A stretch of 64,000 nt of DNA, from NCBI RefSeq assembly GCF_014656475.1, contig NZ_BNCM01000008.1, positions 1 to 64,000 of the forward strand. The letters run 5' to 3'. Positions 35,641 to 44,273 of this stretch are shown here, in pieces. Position numbers and translations under genes: made by a program. Origin of the DNA: Sinomonas cellulolyticus (lineage in GTDB: Bacteria > Actinomycetota > Actinomycetes > Actinomycetales > Micrococcaceae). Below the pieces are notes generated by a model that made no database searches, was not told where the DNA came from, and saw nothing but the letters and a program-made list of their open reading frames with translations. How positions within the stretch are numbered: the stretch's first letter is position 1; each line of letters starts with the position of its first letter.

Positions 35641-36483
35641 ATGACTGAGCAGACGACCGCCCCCAGCGCGGCCACCGCACCCGCGGTCCCCGCGTTCGAG
35701 GACATCATCTACGAGCGCCGCAACGCAGCGGCGATCATCACCATCAACCGGCCGGAACGCTACAACGCCTTCCGCGGCAGGACCGTCGACGAGCTCATCA
35801 AGGCGTTCCGCCTCGCCTGGGCCGACCGCGGCGTCCAGGCCGTCATCCTCACGGGCGCAGGCGAGAAGGCGTTCTGCACCGGCGGTGACGTCAAGCAGCG
35901 CGCCGAGACCGGCGACTACGGCCCCACCGAGTCCGGCATGTTCGAGATCGGGAACCTCCACAAGCTCATCCGGGACATCCCGAAGCCGGTGATCGCCGCC
36001 GTCAACGGCGTGGCGGTGGGCGGCGGCCATGTGCTGCACGTCCTGTGCGACCTCACGATCGCCTCCTCGACCGCCCGGTTCGGGCAGGCGGGCCCCCGCG
36101 TCGGCTCCTTCGACGCCGGGTTCGGCTCGGCGTACCTCGCACGCGTGGTCGGCGAGAAGCGGGCCCGCGAGATCTGGTACCTGTGCCGCCAGTACGACGC
36201 CGCGACCGCCGAACGCTGGGGCCTCGCCAACGCGGTGGTCGAGCCGGAACGCCTCCTCGACGAGGCGATGGCCTGGGCGGACGAGATCGCGGCCAAGAGC
36301 CCGACGGCAATCCGCTTCCTCAAGCAGTCCTTCAACGCGGACACCGACCACCAGGCAGGGCTGAGCAACCTCGCGATGTCCGCCCTCGACCTGTTCGTCG
36401 CCTCCCCCGAGGGCATGGAGGGTGCCGCCGCATTCACCGAGAAGCGCACGCCGGACTTCGCCAGCAAAGTCCAGTACCACTAG
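35641..36483 (+). CDS. badI: 2-Ketocyclohexanecarboxyl-CoA hydrolase (BadI-like)
   Basis: A crotonase-superfamily protein of 280 residues closest, by remembered sequence, to Rhodopseudomonas BadI, which opens the ring of 2-ketocyclohexanecarboxyl-CoA to pimeloyl-CoA in a retro-Dieckmann reaction. Shared landmarks: FEDIIYERRNAAAIITINRP, YNAFRGRTVDELIKA, GEKAFCTGGD, GQAGPRVGSFDAGFGSAYLA and RVVGEKKRAREIWY-like RVVGEKRAREIWY. The MenB-like features distinguish it from ordinary enoyl-CoA hydratases. It is followed at 8 nt by an AliB-like dehydrogenase. A naphthoate-synthase-like role is less likely in this context. Confidence 0.8.
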   Translation: MTEQTTAPSAATAPAVPAFEDIIYERRNAAAIITINRPERYNAFRGRTVDELIKAFRLAWADRGVQAVILTGAGEKAFCTGGDVKQRAETGDYGPTESGMFEIGNLHKLIRDIPKPVIAAVNGVAVGGGHVLHVLCDLTIASSTARFGQAGPRVGSFDAGFGSAYLARVVGEKRAREIWYLCRQYDAATAERWGLANAVVEPERLLDEAMAWADEIAAKSPTAIRFLKQSFNADTDHQAGLSNLAMSALDLFVASPEGMEGAAAFTEKRTPDFASKVQYH

Positions 36484-36491
36484 GGGCCACC

Positions 36492-37637
36492 ATGGACTTC
36501 ACCTTCACCGAATCCCAGCAGCAGTTCGTCAAGGAAGCCCGGGAGGTCGCGGCGCAGATCACGCCCGGCTACAAGCACCGCGAGGCCGAGCGCCGCATCG
36601 AGCCGGAAGTGCGCCGCGAGATGGGCGCCCGGGGGCTGATCGCGCCGGAGCTCCCGGAGGAGCTCGGAGGCCGCGGAGAGCAGCGCCTCACCTCGGGCCT
36701 CATCACCGAGGAGATCGCCCGGGGCGACTTCAACGTGGCCTACGTCCAGGTGGTCGGCTCCCTCGTGGGCCAGATCCTCGCAGCCAACGCGGCGCCCGAG
36801 GTGGCGGCCAGGTACGTGCCGCGGATCACGAGCGGCGAGGGGATCGTGGCGATCGGGCTCTCCGAGCCCAACGCGGGCTCCGACGCCGGCAGCCCCTCCC
36901 TCACCGCACGGAGGGAGCGCGGCGGATGGGTCCTCAACGGGACCAAGTCCATGTCCTTCGCCCTCCAGGCGGACGCGGCGGTGGTCTTCGCCAAGACAGA
37001 CCACGGGCAGGGCCGCGGGCGCGGGATCAGCGCCTTCGTCACCGACCTGCACGCCGACGGCGTCGAGCTCGAGGCCGTCGACGACATGGGCACCAAGGCC
37101 GTGACGCGGGGCTTCGCCCACTACACCGACGCGTGGATCCCTGACGAGAACCTCCTCGGCGCCGAGGGGCAGGGCTTCACCCAGGTCATGCAGGGGTTCG
37201 ACTTCTCCCGCGCGCTCATCGGCCTGCAGTGCATCGGAACCGCCGCGGTGACCCTCGAGGAGACGTGGGAGTACACGAAGGACCGCGTCGCCTTCGACAA
37301 GCCGCTCAGCACGTTCCAGGGCGTGGCGTTCCCGCTCGCCGAGAGCGAGACCATGCTGGCCGCGGCCCGGCTCCTGTGCCACCTGACGCTCTGGCTCAAG
37401 GACAACGGCCTGCCCCACACGGCCCAGGCCGCCATGTGCAAGTGGTGGGCGCCCAAGACCGCCTACGACGTCATCAACTCGTGCCTCCTCCTGCACGGCC
37501 AGTTCGGCTACCGCACGGACAAGCCGATCGAACAGCGCCTCCGGGACGTGCTCGGCCTGCAGATCGGAGACGGAACCGCGCAGATCATGAAGATGATCAT
37601 CGCCAGGAACATCGCCGGCCGCGCCTACGCGCCCTGA
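36492..37637 (+). CDS. aliB: Cyclohexanecarboxyl-CoA dehydrogenase (AliB-like acyl-CoA dehydrogenase)
   Basis: An FAD acyl-CoA dehydrogenase of 381 residues. Landmarks shared with the cyclohexanecarboxyl-CoA dehydrogenase subgroup are MDFTFTESQQQF, GLIAPELPEELGG, GDFNVAYVQVVGSL, QVMQGFDFSRALIGLQCIG, ETWEYTKDRVAF and AAMCKWWAPKTAYDVI. It would convert cyclohexanecarboxyl-CoA to cyclohex-1-ene-1-carboxyl-CoA, passing electrons to ETF. No ETF genes are in the window. It lies between BadI- and BadH-like genes, matching the known pathway set. Confidence 0.8.
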   Translation: MDFTFTESQQQFVKEAREVAAQITPGYKHREAERRIEPEVRREMGARGLIAPELPEELGGRGEQRLTSGLITEEIARGDFNVAYVQVVGSLVGQILAANAAPEVAARYVPRITSGEGIVAIGLSEPNAGSDAGSPSLTARRERGGWVLNGTKSMSFALQADAAVVFAKTDHGQGRGRGISAFVTDLHADGVELEAVDDMGTKAVTRGFAHYTDAWIPDENLLGAEGQGFTQVMQGFDFSRALIGLQCIGTAAVTLEETWEYTKDRVAFDKPLSTFQGVAFPLAESETMLAAARLLCHLTLWLKDNGLPHTAQAAMCKWWAPKTAYDVINSCLLLHGQFGYRTDKPIEQRLRDVLGLQIGDGTAQIMKMIIARNIAGRAYAP

Positions 37638-37647
37638 GCGCTCAGCC

Positions 37648-37671
37648 CTGAGCCCATTTCTGAGCCCATTT
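37648..37671 (+). repeat. Tandem duplication CTGAGCCCATTT x2
   Basis: Two exact, adjacent 12-nt copies lie in the 46-nt aliB-badH spacer, right before the AAGGAG Shine-Dalgarno of badH. It probably arose by slippage and may alter spacing or mRNA structure. Confidence 0.8.
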
Positions 37672-37683
37672 CAAAGGAGAACC

Positions 37684-38430
37684 ATGGGAAAGCTCGAGAA
37701 CAAGATCGCGATCGTCACGGGCGGTGCCTCCGGCATCGGCAAGGGCATCGCCACCAAGCTAGCCGCTGAGGGGGCGACCGTCGTCGTCAGCGACCTCAAC
37801 GAGACCGCCGCGAAGGAGACCGCCGCCGGGCTGGGCAATCGCTCGATCGGCGTGCGCACCGACGTGACGTCGCGCGAGTCGGTGGACGAGATGATCCGGG
37901 CAGTGCAGGCCGAGTTCGGGCACATCGACGTGCTCGTGAACAACGCCGGGTGGGACAAGGTGGGCCCCTTCGTGGACAGCGAGGTCGCGGACTGGGACCG
38001 CGTCGTTGCGATCAACCTCTACGGGACGCTCCATTGCAGCCAGGCGTTCCTGCGGGCAGTCGAGGGCCAGGAGCGGGCGGCGATCGTGAACATCGCGTCC
38101 GACGCCGGCCGGGTCGGCTCCTCGGGCGAGGCCGTCTACTCGGCGGCGAAGGGCGGCATCATCTCGTTCAGCAAGACCCTCGCCCGGGAGACCGCGCGCC
38201 AGGGCTTCTCCGTGAACTGCGTCTGCCCGGGACCCGCCGACACCCCGCTCTTCGCGGCGATCAGCGCCGACAACCCCAAGCTCCGCACCGCGCTCGAGAA
38301 GTCCATCCCGCTGCGCCGTCTCGCCCAGCCCGAGGACCTCGCCAACGCCGTCGCGTTCCTCGCCTCGGACGAGGCCGCCTACATCACCGGCCAGACCCTC
38401 TCGGTCTCCGGCGGACTCACGATGGCGTGA
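37684..38430 (+). CDS. badH: 2-Hydroxycyclohexanecarboxyl-CoA dehydrogenase (BadH-like SDR)
   Basis: A classical short-chain dehydrogenase of 248 residues: NAD site VTGGASGIGKGIA, NNAGWDKVGPF, catalytic Ser in NIASDAGRVGSSGEAVYSAAKGG with Tyr and Lys intact, and the BadH-like PGPADTPLF and TGQTLSVSGGLTM end. NNAGWD and RVGSSGEAVY match Rhodopseudomonas BadH closely. It should oxidise 2-hydroxycyclohexanecarboxyl-CoA to the 2-keto form, the BadI substrate. ATG follows AAGGAGAACC. Confidence 0.8.
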   Translation: MGKLENKIAIVTGGASGIGKGIATKLAAEGATVVVSDLNETAAKETAAGLGNRSIGVRTDVTSRESVDEMIRAVQAEFGHIDVLVNNAGWDKVGPFVDSEVADWDRVVAINLYGTLHCSQAFLRAVEGQERAAIVNIASDAGRVGSSGEAVYSAAKGGIISFSKTLARETARQGFSVNCVCPGPADTPLFAAISADNPKLRTALEKSIPLRRLAQPEDLANAVAFLASDEAAYITGQTLSVSGGLTMA

Positions 38431-38470
38431 GCCGCACCCCTTGCCGCCACTAGCCGAACGGACCCCCATC

Positions 38471-40132
38471 ATGAGCTCGCCCTTCGAGATGCTCCCGCTC
38501 CCGGAGAACGCGCCGGACTTCCGGACCAACGGGTACTGGAAGAACCGTCTCCTCCTCGACTACTTCGACGACGCTGTCGCCGCACACCCCGACAAGGTCG
38601 CCTCGATCGACGCCGCAGGCACCACGACGTACCGCGAGATGGCGGCCGAGGTCGAGGCCATCGCCGCCGGCCTGCTCGCCCTCGGGATCGAGGCCGGGGA
38701 CACCGTGTCCATCCAGCTTCCCAACCGTCACGAGTGGATCGTGGCGCACCTCGCCGCCGAGCGGGTGGGCGCCGTGACGAACGCGCTCATCCCGATCTAC
38801 CGCGACCGCGAGATCGAGTACATGGCCGCCAAGGCCCGCACCAAGGCCATCTTCATCCCTGACACGTTCCGGAACTTCGACTATGCGGCGATGATCGACC
38901 GGCTGCGGCCGTCGCTGCCCGAGCTGCGCCACGCCGTCGTGCTCGGAACGGCGGCACCCGGGCGGGAGGGGTTCATCACCTGGGCCGACCTCGCCTCCCG
39001 CGGCCGCGAGCGCGGGATCACGGCGACCGAGGCCGCCGCACGGCGTCCCGATCCGGACGACCTCGCGCTCATCATGTTCACGTCCGGCACCACCGGGCGG
39101 CCGAAGGGCGCCATGCACAGCCACAACACCGTGCTCTCGGGCGCCCTCCCGTGGCCGGACAGGCTCGGCATGGACAGCGACACGGTGGTCCACATGGCCT
39201 CGACCTTCGGGCACCTCACCGGCTACCTGTTCGGCGTCGCCCTGCCCATCATGCTCGGCGGGAGCGGCGTGTTCCAGGAAGTCTGGAACGCCGAGGAGTT
39301 CGTGGAGCTCGTCGAGCGGCACCGCATCCAGCACACCTCGGGCGCCACGCCGTTCCTCCAGGACATCCTCGACGCCCCGAACCTCGCCCAGCACGACGTC
39401 TCGAGCCTCGCCCGGTTCTGCTGCATGGGCGCCCCCATCCCGCGGGCCGTGCTGCATGCGGCCAAGGAGAAGCTGCCGAGCCTGAACGTGTTCGGCGGGT
39501 GGGGCCAGACCGAGTGCTGCCTCGTGACCATGGGCAGCCCGGCGGACCCGATCGAGAAGGTCCTCGACTCGGACGGGCGGGTGCTCCCCGGCATGGAGCT
39601 GCGCATCGTCGACTACGACGGCACCGTCGTCCCCGCGGGGAGCGAGGGCCGGATCCAGGTCCGCGGGTCCTTCCTGTTCCGCGGGTACCTCGAGCAGCTC
39701 GACGCAACCCGCAACGAGTTCGACGGCGACTGGTTCGACACGGGCGACCTCGGCACCCAGGACGAGGACTCGTACGTGCGCCTCGCGGGCCGCACGAAGG
39801 ACATCATCATGCGCGGCGGCGAGAACGTCCCCGTGGCGTATGTCGAGAACGTCCTCTACGAGCACCCGCGCATCGCCGCCGTGGCCCTCGTCGCGGTGCC
39901 CCACCCGCGCCTCCAGGAGATCGGCGGAGCAGTGGTCCAGCTCAAGGACTCCGCGCCGTTCACGCTCGACGACCTCAAGGCCTTCCTCGAGTCCAAGGGC
40001 CTCGCGAAGCCGTACTGGCCCGAGGTGCTCAAGGTCGTCCCCGACCTGCCGCGCACCCCGAGCGGGAAGATCCAGAAGTTCAAGATCCGGCAGGAGCTGT
40101 CGGAGGAGTACAGCCAGGAGGCGAAGGCGTGA
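38471..40132 (+). CDS. aliA: Cyclohexanecarboxylate-CoA ligase (AliA-like)
   Basis: An AMP-forming acyl-CoA ligase of 553 residues. The P-loop is IMFTSGTTGRPKGAMHSH; the adenylate motif GGWGQTECC; the hinge TGDLG and GRTKDIIMRGGENV; and the catalytic C-terminal Lys in PRTPSGKIQKFKI. Placement among badI, aliB and badH homologues points to activation of cyclohexanecarboxylate or a related alicyclic acid; sequence alone would also allow another medium-chain acid. ATG 38471 is chosen over an upstream in-frame codon at 38441. It overlaps the next gene by GTGA. Confidence 0.8.
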   Translation: MSSPFEMLPLPENAPDFRTNGYWKNRLLLDYFDDAVAAHPDKVASIDAAGTTTYREMAAEVEAIAAGLLALGIEAGDTVSIQLPNRHEWIVAHLAAERVGAVTNALIPIYRDREIEYMAAKARTKAIFIPDTFRNFDYAAMIDRLRPSLPELRHAVVLGTAAPGREGFITWADLASRGRERGITATEAAARRPDPDDLALIMFTSGTTGRPKGAMHSHNTVLSGALPWPDRLGMDSDTVVHMASTFGHLTGYLFGVALPIMLGGSGVFQEVWNAEEFVELVERHRIQHTSGATPFLQDILDAPNLAQHDVSSLARFCCMGAPIPRAVLHAAKEKLPSLNVFGGWGQTECCLVTMGSPADPIEKVLDSDGRVLPGMELRIVDYDGTVVPAGSEGRIQVRGSFLFRGYLEQLDATRNEFDGDWFDTGDLGTQDEDSYVRLAGRTKDIIMRGGENVPVAYVENVLYEHPRIAAVALVAVPHPRLQEIGGAVVQLKDSAPFTLDDLKAFLESKGLAKPYWPEVLKVVPDLPRTPSGKIQKFKIRQELSEEYSQEAKA

Positions 40133-41352
40133 CCACCACGACCATTCCGGGCTCGGTCTTCGGACCCGCCGACCTCACAGGCCTCGACGGCCAGCTCAGC
40201 GCCGAGGAGCGCGACCTCGCCCTCGCGGTCCGCAGCCTCGTCGACGAGCACATCCGCCCGAACATCGCCGGCTGGTACGAGCGGGCCGTGTTCCCCCGCG
40301 AGATCATCCCCGAGCTCGCGAAGCTCGGCCTCCTCGGCATGCACCTGCAGGGCTACGGCTGCGCCGGGCGCTCCGCGGTCATGTACGGGCTTGCGGCGTC
40401 GGAGCTCGAGGCCGGCGACTCCGGCCTGCGCACGTTCGTCTCCGTGCAGGGCTCCCTCGCCATGGCCGCGATCCACAAGCACGGTTCCGAGGAGCAGAAG
40501 CAGCGCTGGCTCCCCGAGATGGCGGCGGGCCGCGCCGTCGGCTGCTTCGGCCTGACGGAGCCGACGGCGGGCTCGGACCCCGCCTCGATGCGCACCACGG
40601 CCGTGCAGCAGCCGGGCGGGGACTGGGTGCTCAACGGCGCGAAGCGGTGGATCGGCCTCGCGACCATCGCCGACGTGGCGGTCATCTGGGCCCAGACGGG
40701 CGAGCACGGGGACGCGAGGGGGGTGCGCGGGTTCGTGGTCCCCACGGACACGCCGGGCTTCCGCGCCACGGCGATCGAGCCCAAGCTCTCCATGCGGGCC
40801 TCGGTGCAGTGCGACATCACGCTCGAGGACGTCCGCCTCCCGGCGGACGCCGTCCTGCCCGCGGACAGCGCGATCGGCCTCAAGGGACCGTTCGCGTGCC
40901 TGAACGAGGCCCGCTACGGGATCATCTGGGGCGTCATGGGTGCCGCGAGGGACAGCTTCGAGGAAGTGCTCCGCTACAGCAGCGAGCGCACCCAGTTCGG
41001 GACGCCGCTCGCCAGCTTCCAGCTGACCCAGGCCAAGCTCGCGGACATGGCCGTGGAGATCACCAAGGGCTACCTGCTCGCGCTCCAGATCGGCCGCGCC
41101 AAGGACGCCGGGACCCTCAACCCGACGATGATCTCCGTGGGCAAGCTCAACAACTGCCGCGAGGCCATCAAGATCGCCCGGGACGCGCGCGAGATGCTCG
41201 GCGGGAATGGCATCACCCTCGACTACTCCCCGCTCCGGCACGCCAACAACCTCGAATCCGTGCGGACCTATGAGGGCACGGACGAGGTCCATCAGCTCAT
41301 CCTCGGCCGCGCGCTCACGGGCATCGGGGCCTTCCAGGCGGCGGGGAGGTAG
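40129..41352 (+). CDS. Glutaryl-CoA dehydrogenase-like acyl-CoA dehydrogenase
   Basis: A 407-residue acyl-CoA dehydrogenase of the GcdH branch: CFGLTEPTAGSDPASMRTTA, NGAKRWIGLATIADVAVIWAQ, the ARYGIIWGVMGAARDSFEE region, MLGGNGITLDYSPLRHANNLE and the catalytic Glu in TYEGTDEVHQLILGRALTGIGAF. GcdH oxidises and decarboxylates glutaryl-CoA to crotonyl-CoA. Glutaryl-CoA is what pimeloyl-CoA yields after one beta-oxidation round, so it extends the BadI branch. GTG start in a GTGA overlap with aliA. Confidence 0.82.
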   Translation: MTTTTIPGSVFGPADLTGLDGQLSAEERDLALAVRSLVDEHIRPNIAGWYERAVFPREIIPELAKLGLLGMHLQGYGCAGRSAVMYGLAASELEAGDSGLRTFVSVQGSLAMAAIHKHGSEEQKQRWLPEMAAGRAVGCFGLTEPTAGSDPASMRTTAVQQPGGDWVLNGAKRWIGLATIADVAVIWAQTGEHGDARGVRGFVVPTDTPGFRATAIEPKLSMRASVQCDITLEDVRLPADAVLPADSAIGLKGPFACLNEARYGIIWGVMGAARDSFEEVLRYSSERTQFGTPLASFQLTQAKLADMAVEITKGYLLALQIGRAKDAGTLNPTMISVGKLNNCREAIKIARDAREMLGGNGITLDYSPLRHANNLESVRTYEGTDEVHQLILGRALTGIGAFQAAGR

Positions 41353-41354
41353 GC

Positions 41355-42149
41355 GTGGAGACGACGTTCGAGACCATCACCACAGCGGTCAGCCGGGCCG
41401 GGAGCGGCACGGTCGGCACGATCACGGTCAACCGCCCCGAGGTCCGCAACGCGCTTTCGAAGACGGTCCTCGCCGAGATCGCGGCAGTCCTGGACGCGTG
41501 GGAGGACGACGACGCCGTGGGCGCGGTCGTGTTCACCGGCGCGGGCGAGAAGGCCTTCGTGGCCGGCGCGGACATCGGCCAGCTCGCGGGCTACGACCTC
41601 GCGTACGGCCTGGCAGCGCACATGCAGAAGCTCTTCGACCGCATCGAGGACTACCCCAAGCCCACCATCGCGGCGATCAACGGCGTGGCCATGGGCGGCG
41701 GCCTCGAGCTCGCCATGAGCTGCGACATCCGCATCACGGCCGACGGCGCGAAGATGGGCCTGCCCGAGGCCACCCTCGGCGTCCTCCCGGGCGCCGGAGG
41801 GACCCAGCGGCTCACGCGGCTCGTGGGCACGGGCCGCGCCGTCGAGATGATCCTCACGAGCCGGGCCCTGACGGCAGCCGAGGCCGAGCGCTACGGGCTC
41901 GTCACCGCCGTCGTGCCCCGCGACCAGCTCGAGGCGACCGCCGCCACCACCGCCGCGACCATCCTCTCGAAGGGCCCGCTCGCGGTGCGGCTGGGAAAGA
42001 TGGTGATCCGCCAGGGCGCCGAGGCTGACCAGAAGACGGGCCTCCTGCTCGAGCGGCTCGCCCAGACCCTGCTCTACACGACCGAGGACAAGGCGGAGGG
42101 CGCCGCGGCGTTCCTGGCCAAGCGCCAGCCGGAATTCGCGGGGCGGTGA
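41355..42149 (+). CDS. Enoyl-CoA hydratase (crotonase-type; possible BadK function)
   Basis: The 264-residue crotonase-fold enzyme has both oxyanion-hole regions (GEKAFVAGADIGQLA and NGVAMGGGLELAMSCDIRI) and the catalytic Glu pair region LPEATLGVLPGAGGTQRL, so it should be an active hydratase. In context it could hydrate cyclohex-1-ene-1-carboxyl-CoA (BadK role), the pimeloyl-CoA-derived enoyl-CoA, or crotonyl-CoA. GTG start 2 nt after the GcdH-like stop. Confidence 0.88.
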   Translation: METTFETITTAVSRAGSGTVGTITVNRPEVRNALSKTVLAEIAAVLDAWEDDDAVGAVVFTGAGEKAFVAGADIGQLAGYDLAYGLAAHMQKLFDRIEDYPKPTIAAINGVAMGGGLELAMSCDIRITADGAKMGLPEATLGVLPGAGGTQRLTRLVGTGRAVEMILTSRALTAAEAERYGLVTAVVPRDQLEATAATTAATILSKGPLAVRLGKMVIRQGAEADQKTGLLLERLAQTLLYTTEDKAEGAAAFLAKRQPEFAGR

Positions 42150-43009
42150 CCATGGACGTGCAGAGGATCCTCGTGGTCGGGTCCGGGGCGATGGGCCGGC
42201 AGATCGGCATGGCTGCGGCCGTGGCGGGATTCACGACGGCGGTACGGGACGTCAGTGCCGACGCCGCCGCGGCCGCCGAGGCGGACATGCGGCGCTGGCT
42301 CGACGGCCGCGTCGCGAAGGGCCGCCTCGCCGAGGCCGACGCAGCGGACGCGTGGGAGCGCCTGACGTTCACGACCGACCTGGCGGCCGCGGCGGCTGAA
42401 GCGGACCTCGTGATCGAGGCCGCGACCGAGCGCCTCGACGTCAAGCGGTCCATCTTCGCCGAGCTCGACGCGCTGACCCCCGCCCGCGCGATCCTCGCCA
42501 CGAACTCCTCGACCCTGGCCTCCTCGACCGTGGCGGACGCGACGGGCCGGCCCGAGAAGGTCTGCAACATGCACTTCTTCAACCCGGCCCTCGTCATGAA
42601 GGCCGTCGAGATCGTGCGGAACCCGCACACCTCGGACGAGACCGTCGAGACGGTCGCCGCGGTGGCGCGCGCGATGGGCAAGTCCCCCGTGCTGCTCGCC
42701 AAGGAGATCCCCGGGTTCGTGGCCAACCGGCTCATGGGGGCCGTGCGGGACGAGGCGCTGGCCCTGTACGCTGCCGGCGTCGCCTCGGTGGAGGACATCG
42801 ACACCGCGGCGAAGGATGCGCTCGGCTACCCCATGGGCCCGTTCGAGCTCATGGACCTCGTGGGGCTCGACGTCACCTACCTCATCCGCCGGGCCGCCTA
42901 CGAGCAGACCGGGGACGAGAAGGACCTCCCGCACCCGCTCATCACCGCCAAGTACGAGGCCGGCGAGTTCGGCCGCAAGACAGGGAAGGGCTGGTACACG
43001 TATGAGTGA
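42146..43009 (+). CDS. 3-Hydroxyacyl-CoA dehydrogenase
   Basis: A 287-residue 3-hydroxybutyryl/3-hydroxyacyl-CoA dehydrogenase: NAD-binding VVGSGAMGRQIGMAAAVAGF, DLVIEAATERLDVK, the catalytic His in NMHFFNPALVMKAVEIVR, and the C-terminal IPGFVANRLMGAVRDEAL and GRKTGKGWYTYE. It oxidises the hydratase products in beta-oxidation. GTG 42146 gives a GTGA overlap with the hydratase; ATG 42152, two codons later, with GGGGCGG upstream, is an alternative start. Confidence 0.92.
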   Translation: MTMDVQRILVVGSGAMGRQIGMAAAVAGFTTAVRDVSADAAAAAEADMRRWLDGRVAKGRLAEADAADAWERLTFTTDLAAAAAEADLVIEAATERLDVKRSIFAELDALTPARAILATNSSTLASSTVADATGRPEKVCNMHFFNPALVMKAVEIVRNPHTSDETVETVAAVARAMGKSPVLLAKEIPGFVANRLMGAVRDEALALYAAGVASVEDIDTAAKDALGYPMGPFELMDLVGLDVTYLIRRAAYEQTGDEKDLPHPLITAKYEAGEFGRKTGKGWYTYE

Positions 43010-44273
43010 GCTGCTCGACGCCGGGCCCGGGACCGGCTTCGCCGAGACCGACGAGTACCTCGCGGCGCTCCGCGAGCGCCTCACCGTCCCCCGGGACACC
43101 GACTACCTGCTCCTCGCCGACGGCCTCCCCGACGAGGCCGCGGATGCCCGCGCCCGCATGCGCGCGTTCGTGGACGCGAAGGTCCTGCCCGTGATCAACG
43201 GCTACTGGGAGCGGGCCGAGTTCCCCTGGGAGATCCTTCCGGACCTCGCGGCGACCGGCCTCGTGGGCGGGGTGATCCGCGGGCACGGCGCCGCGGGGCT
43301 CTCGCGCCTCGCCGCGGGCCTCACCACCGCGGAGCTCGCGCGCGGCGACGGGTCCGTCAACACCTTCCTCGGCGTCCAGGCCAACCTGACCATGGGCACC
43401 ATCAGCCTCCTCGGCTCCGACGAGCAGAAGGACCGCTGGCTGCCGGGCATGGTACGGCTGGAGAGGATCGGGGCGTTCGCGCTCACGGAGCCGCGGCACG
43501 GGTCCGACTCCGCCCAGCTCGAGACGACCGCGCGGCGCGATGGGGACTCGTGGATCATCAACGGCGCGAAGCGGTGGATCGGCAACGGCTCGATGGCCCA
43601 CCTCGTGGTGATCTGGGCCCGCGACGAGGCCGACGGCGAGGTCAAGGCGTTCGTCATGGAGCGCGAGGACCCGCGCAACCCGGAGAGCATGCCCGAGGGC
43701 TTCGCCGCCCGCACGATCGACGGGAAGGTCGGCAAGCGCGCCATCCTCCAGGCGGACCTCGCGTTCGAGAACCTGCGGGTCCCCGAGGAGAACCGGCTCC
43801 CGCATGCGAACAGCTTCCGCGACACGTCCCGCGTGCTCGCCACGACCCGCGGCGGCGCGAGCTGGGAGGCCCTCGGCCACGGGATCGCGTGCTTCGAGGC
43901 CGCCGTGGCGTACACGGAGGTCCGCGAGCAGTTCGGCCACCCGATCGCCAACTACCAGCTCGTCCAGGCCACGCTTGCCTCCATGCTCTCGGAGCTCACG
44001 GCGATGCAGCTCCTCTGCTTCCGCATGGCCGAGCTCCAGGAGGCCGGCACGTGGAGCGGGACGATGGCCTCGATCGCCAAGATGCACACCTCCAACAAGG
44101 CGCGCGCCATTGCCCAGCAGGCCCGTGACCTCCTGGGCGGCAACGGACTGCTCCTCGACTTCCACGTGGCCCGGCACCTCACCGACATGGAGGTGGTCCA
44201 CACGTACGAGGGGACGGAGTTCATCCAGTCGCTGCTCATCGGGCGCAAGGTCACGGGGAGGTCGGCGTTCTGA
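43002..44273 (+). CDS. Second glutaryl-CoA-dehydrogenase-like acyl-CoA dehydrogenase
   Basis: An acyl-CoA dehydrogenase of 423 residues related to the GcdH-like gene at 40129 but divergent: FALTEPRHGSDSAQLETTA, NGAKRWIGNGSMAHLVVIWAR, LLGGNGLLLDFHVARHLTDME and catalytic Glu region HTYEGTEFIQSLLIGRKVTG. A role as pimeloyl-CoA dehydrogenase or as a second dehydrogenase for a substituted substrate is possible; sequence does not decide. ATG 43002 overlaps the end of the hydroxyacyl-CoA dehydrogenase gene by 8 nt. Confidence 0.85.
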   Translation: MSELLDAGPGTGFAETDEYLAALRERLTVPRDTDYLLLADGLPDEAADARARMRAFVDAKVLPVINGYWERAEFPWEILPDLAATGLVGGVIRGHGAAGLSRLAAGLTTAELARGDGSVNTFLGVQANLTMGTISLLGSDEQKDRWLPGMVRLERIGAFALTEPRHGSDSAQLETTARRDGDSWIINGAKRWIGNGSMAHLVVIWARDEADGEVKAFVMEREDPRNPESMPEGFAARTIDGKVGKRAILQADLAFENLRVPEENRLPHANSFRDTSRVLATTRGGASWEALGHGIACFEAAVAYTEVREQFGHPIANYQLVQATLASMLSELTAMQLLCFRMAELQEAGTWSGTMASIAKMHTSNKARAIAQQARDLLGGNGLLLDFHVARHLTDMEVVHTYEGTEFIQSLLIGRKVTGRSAF

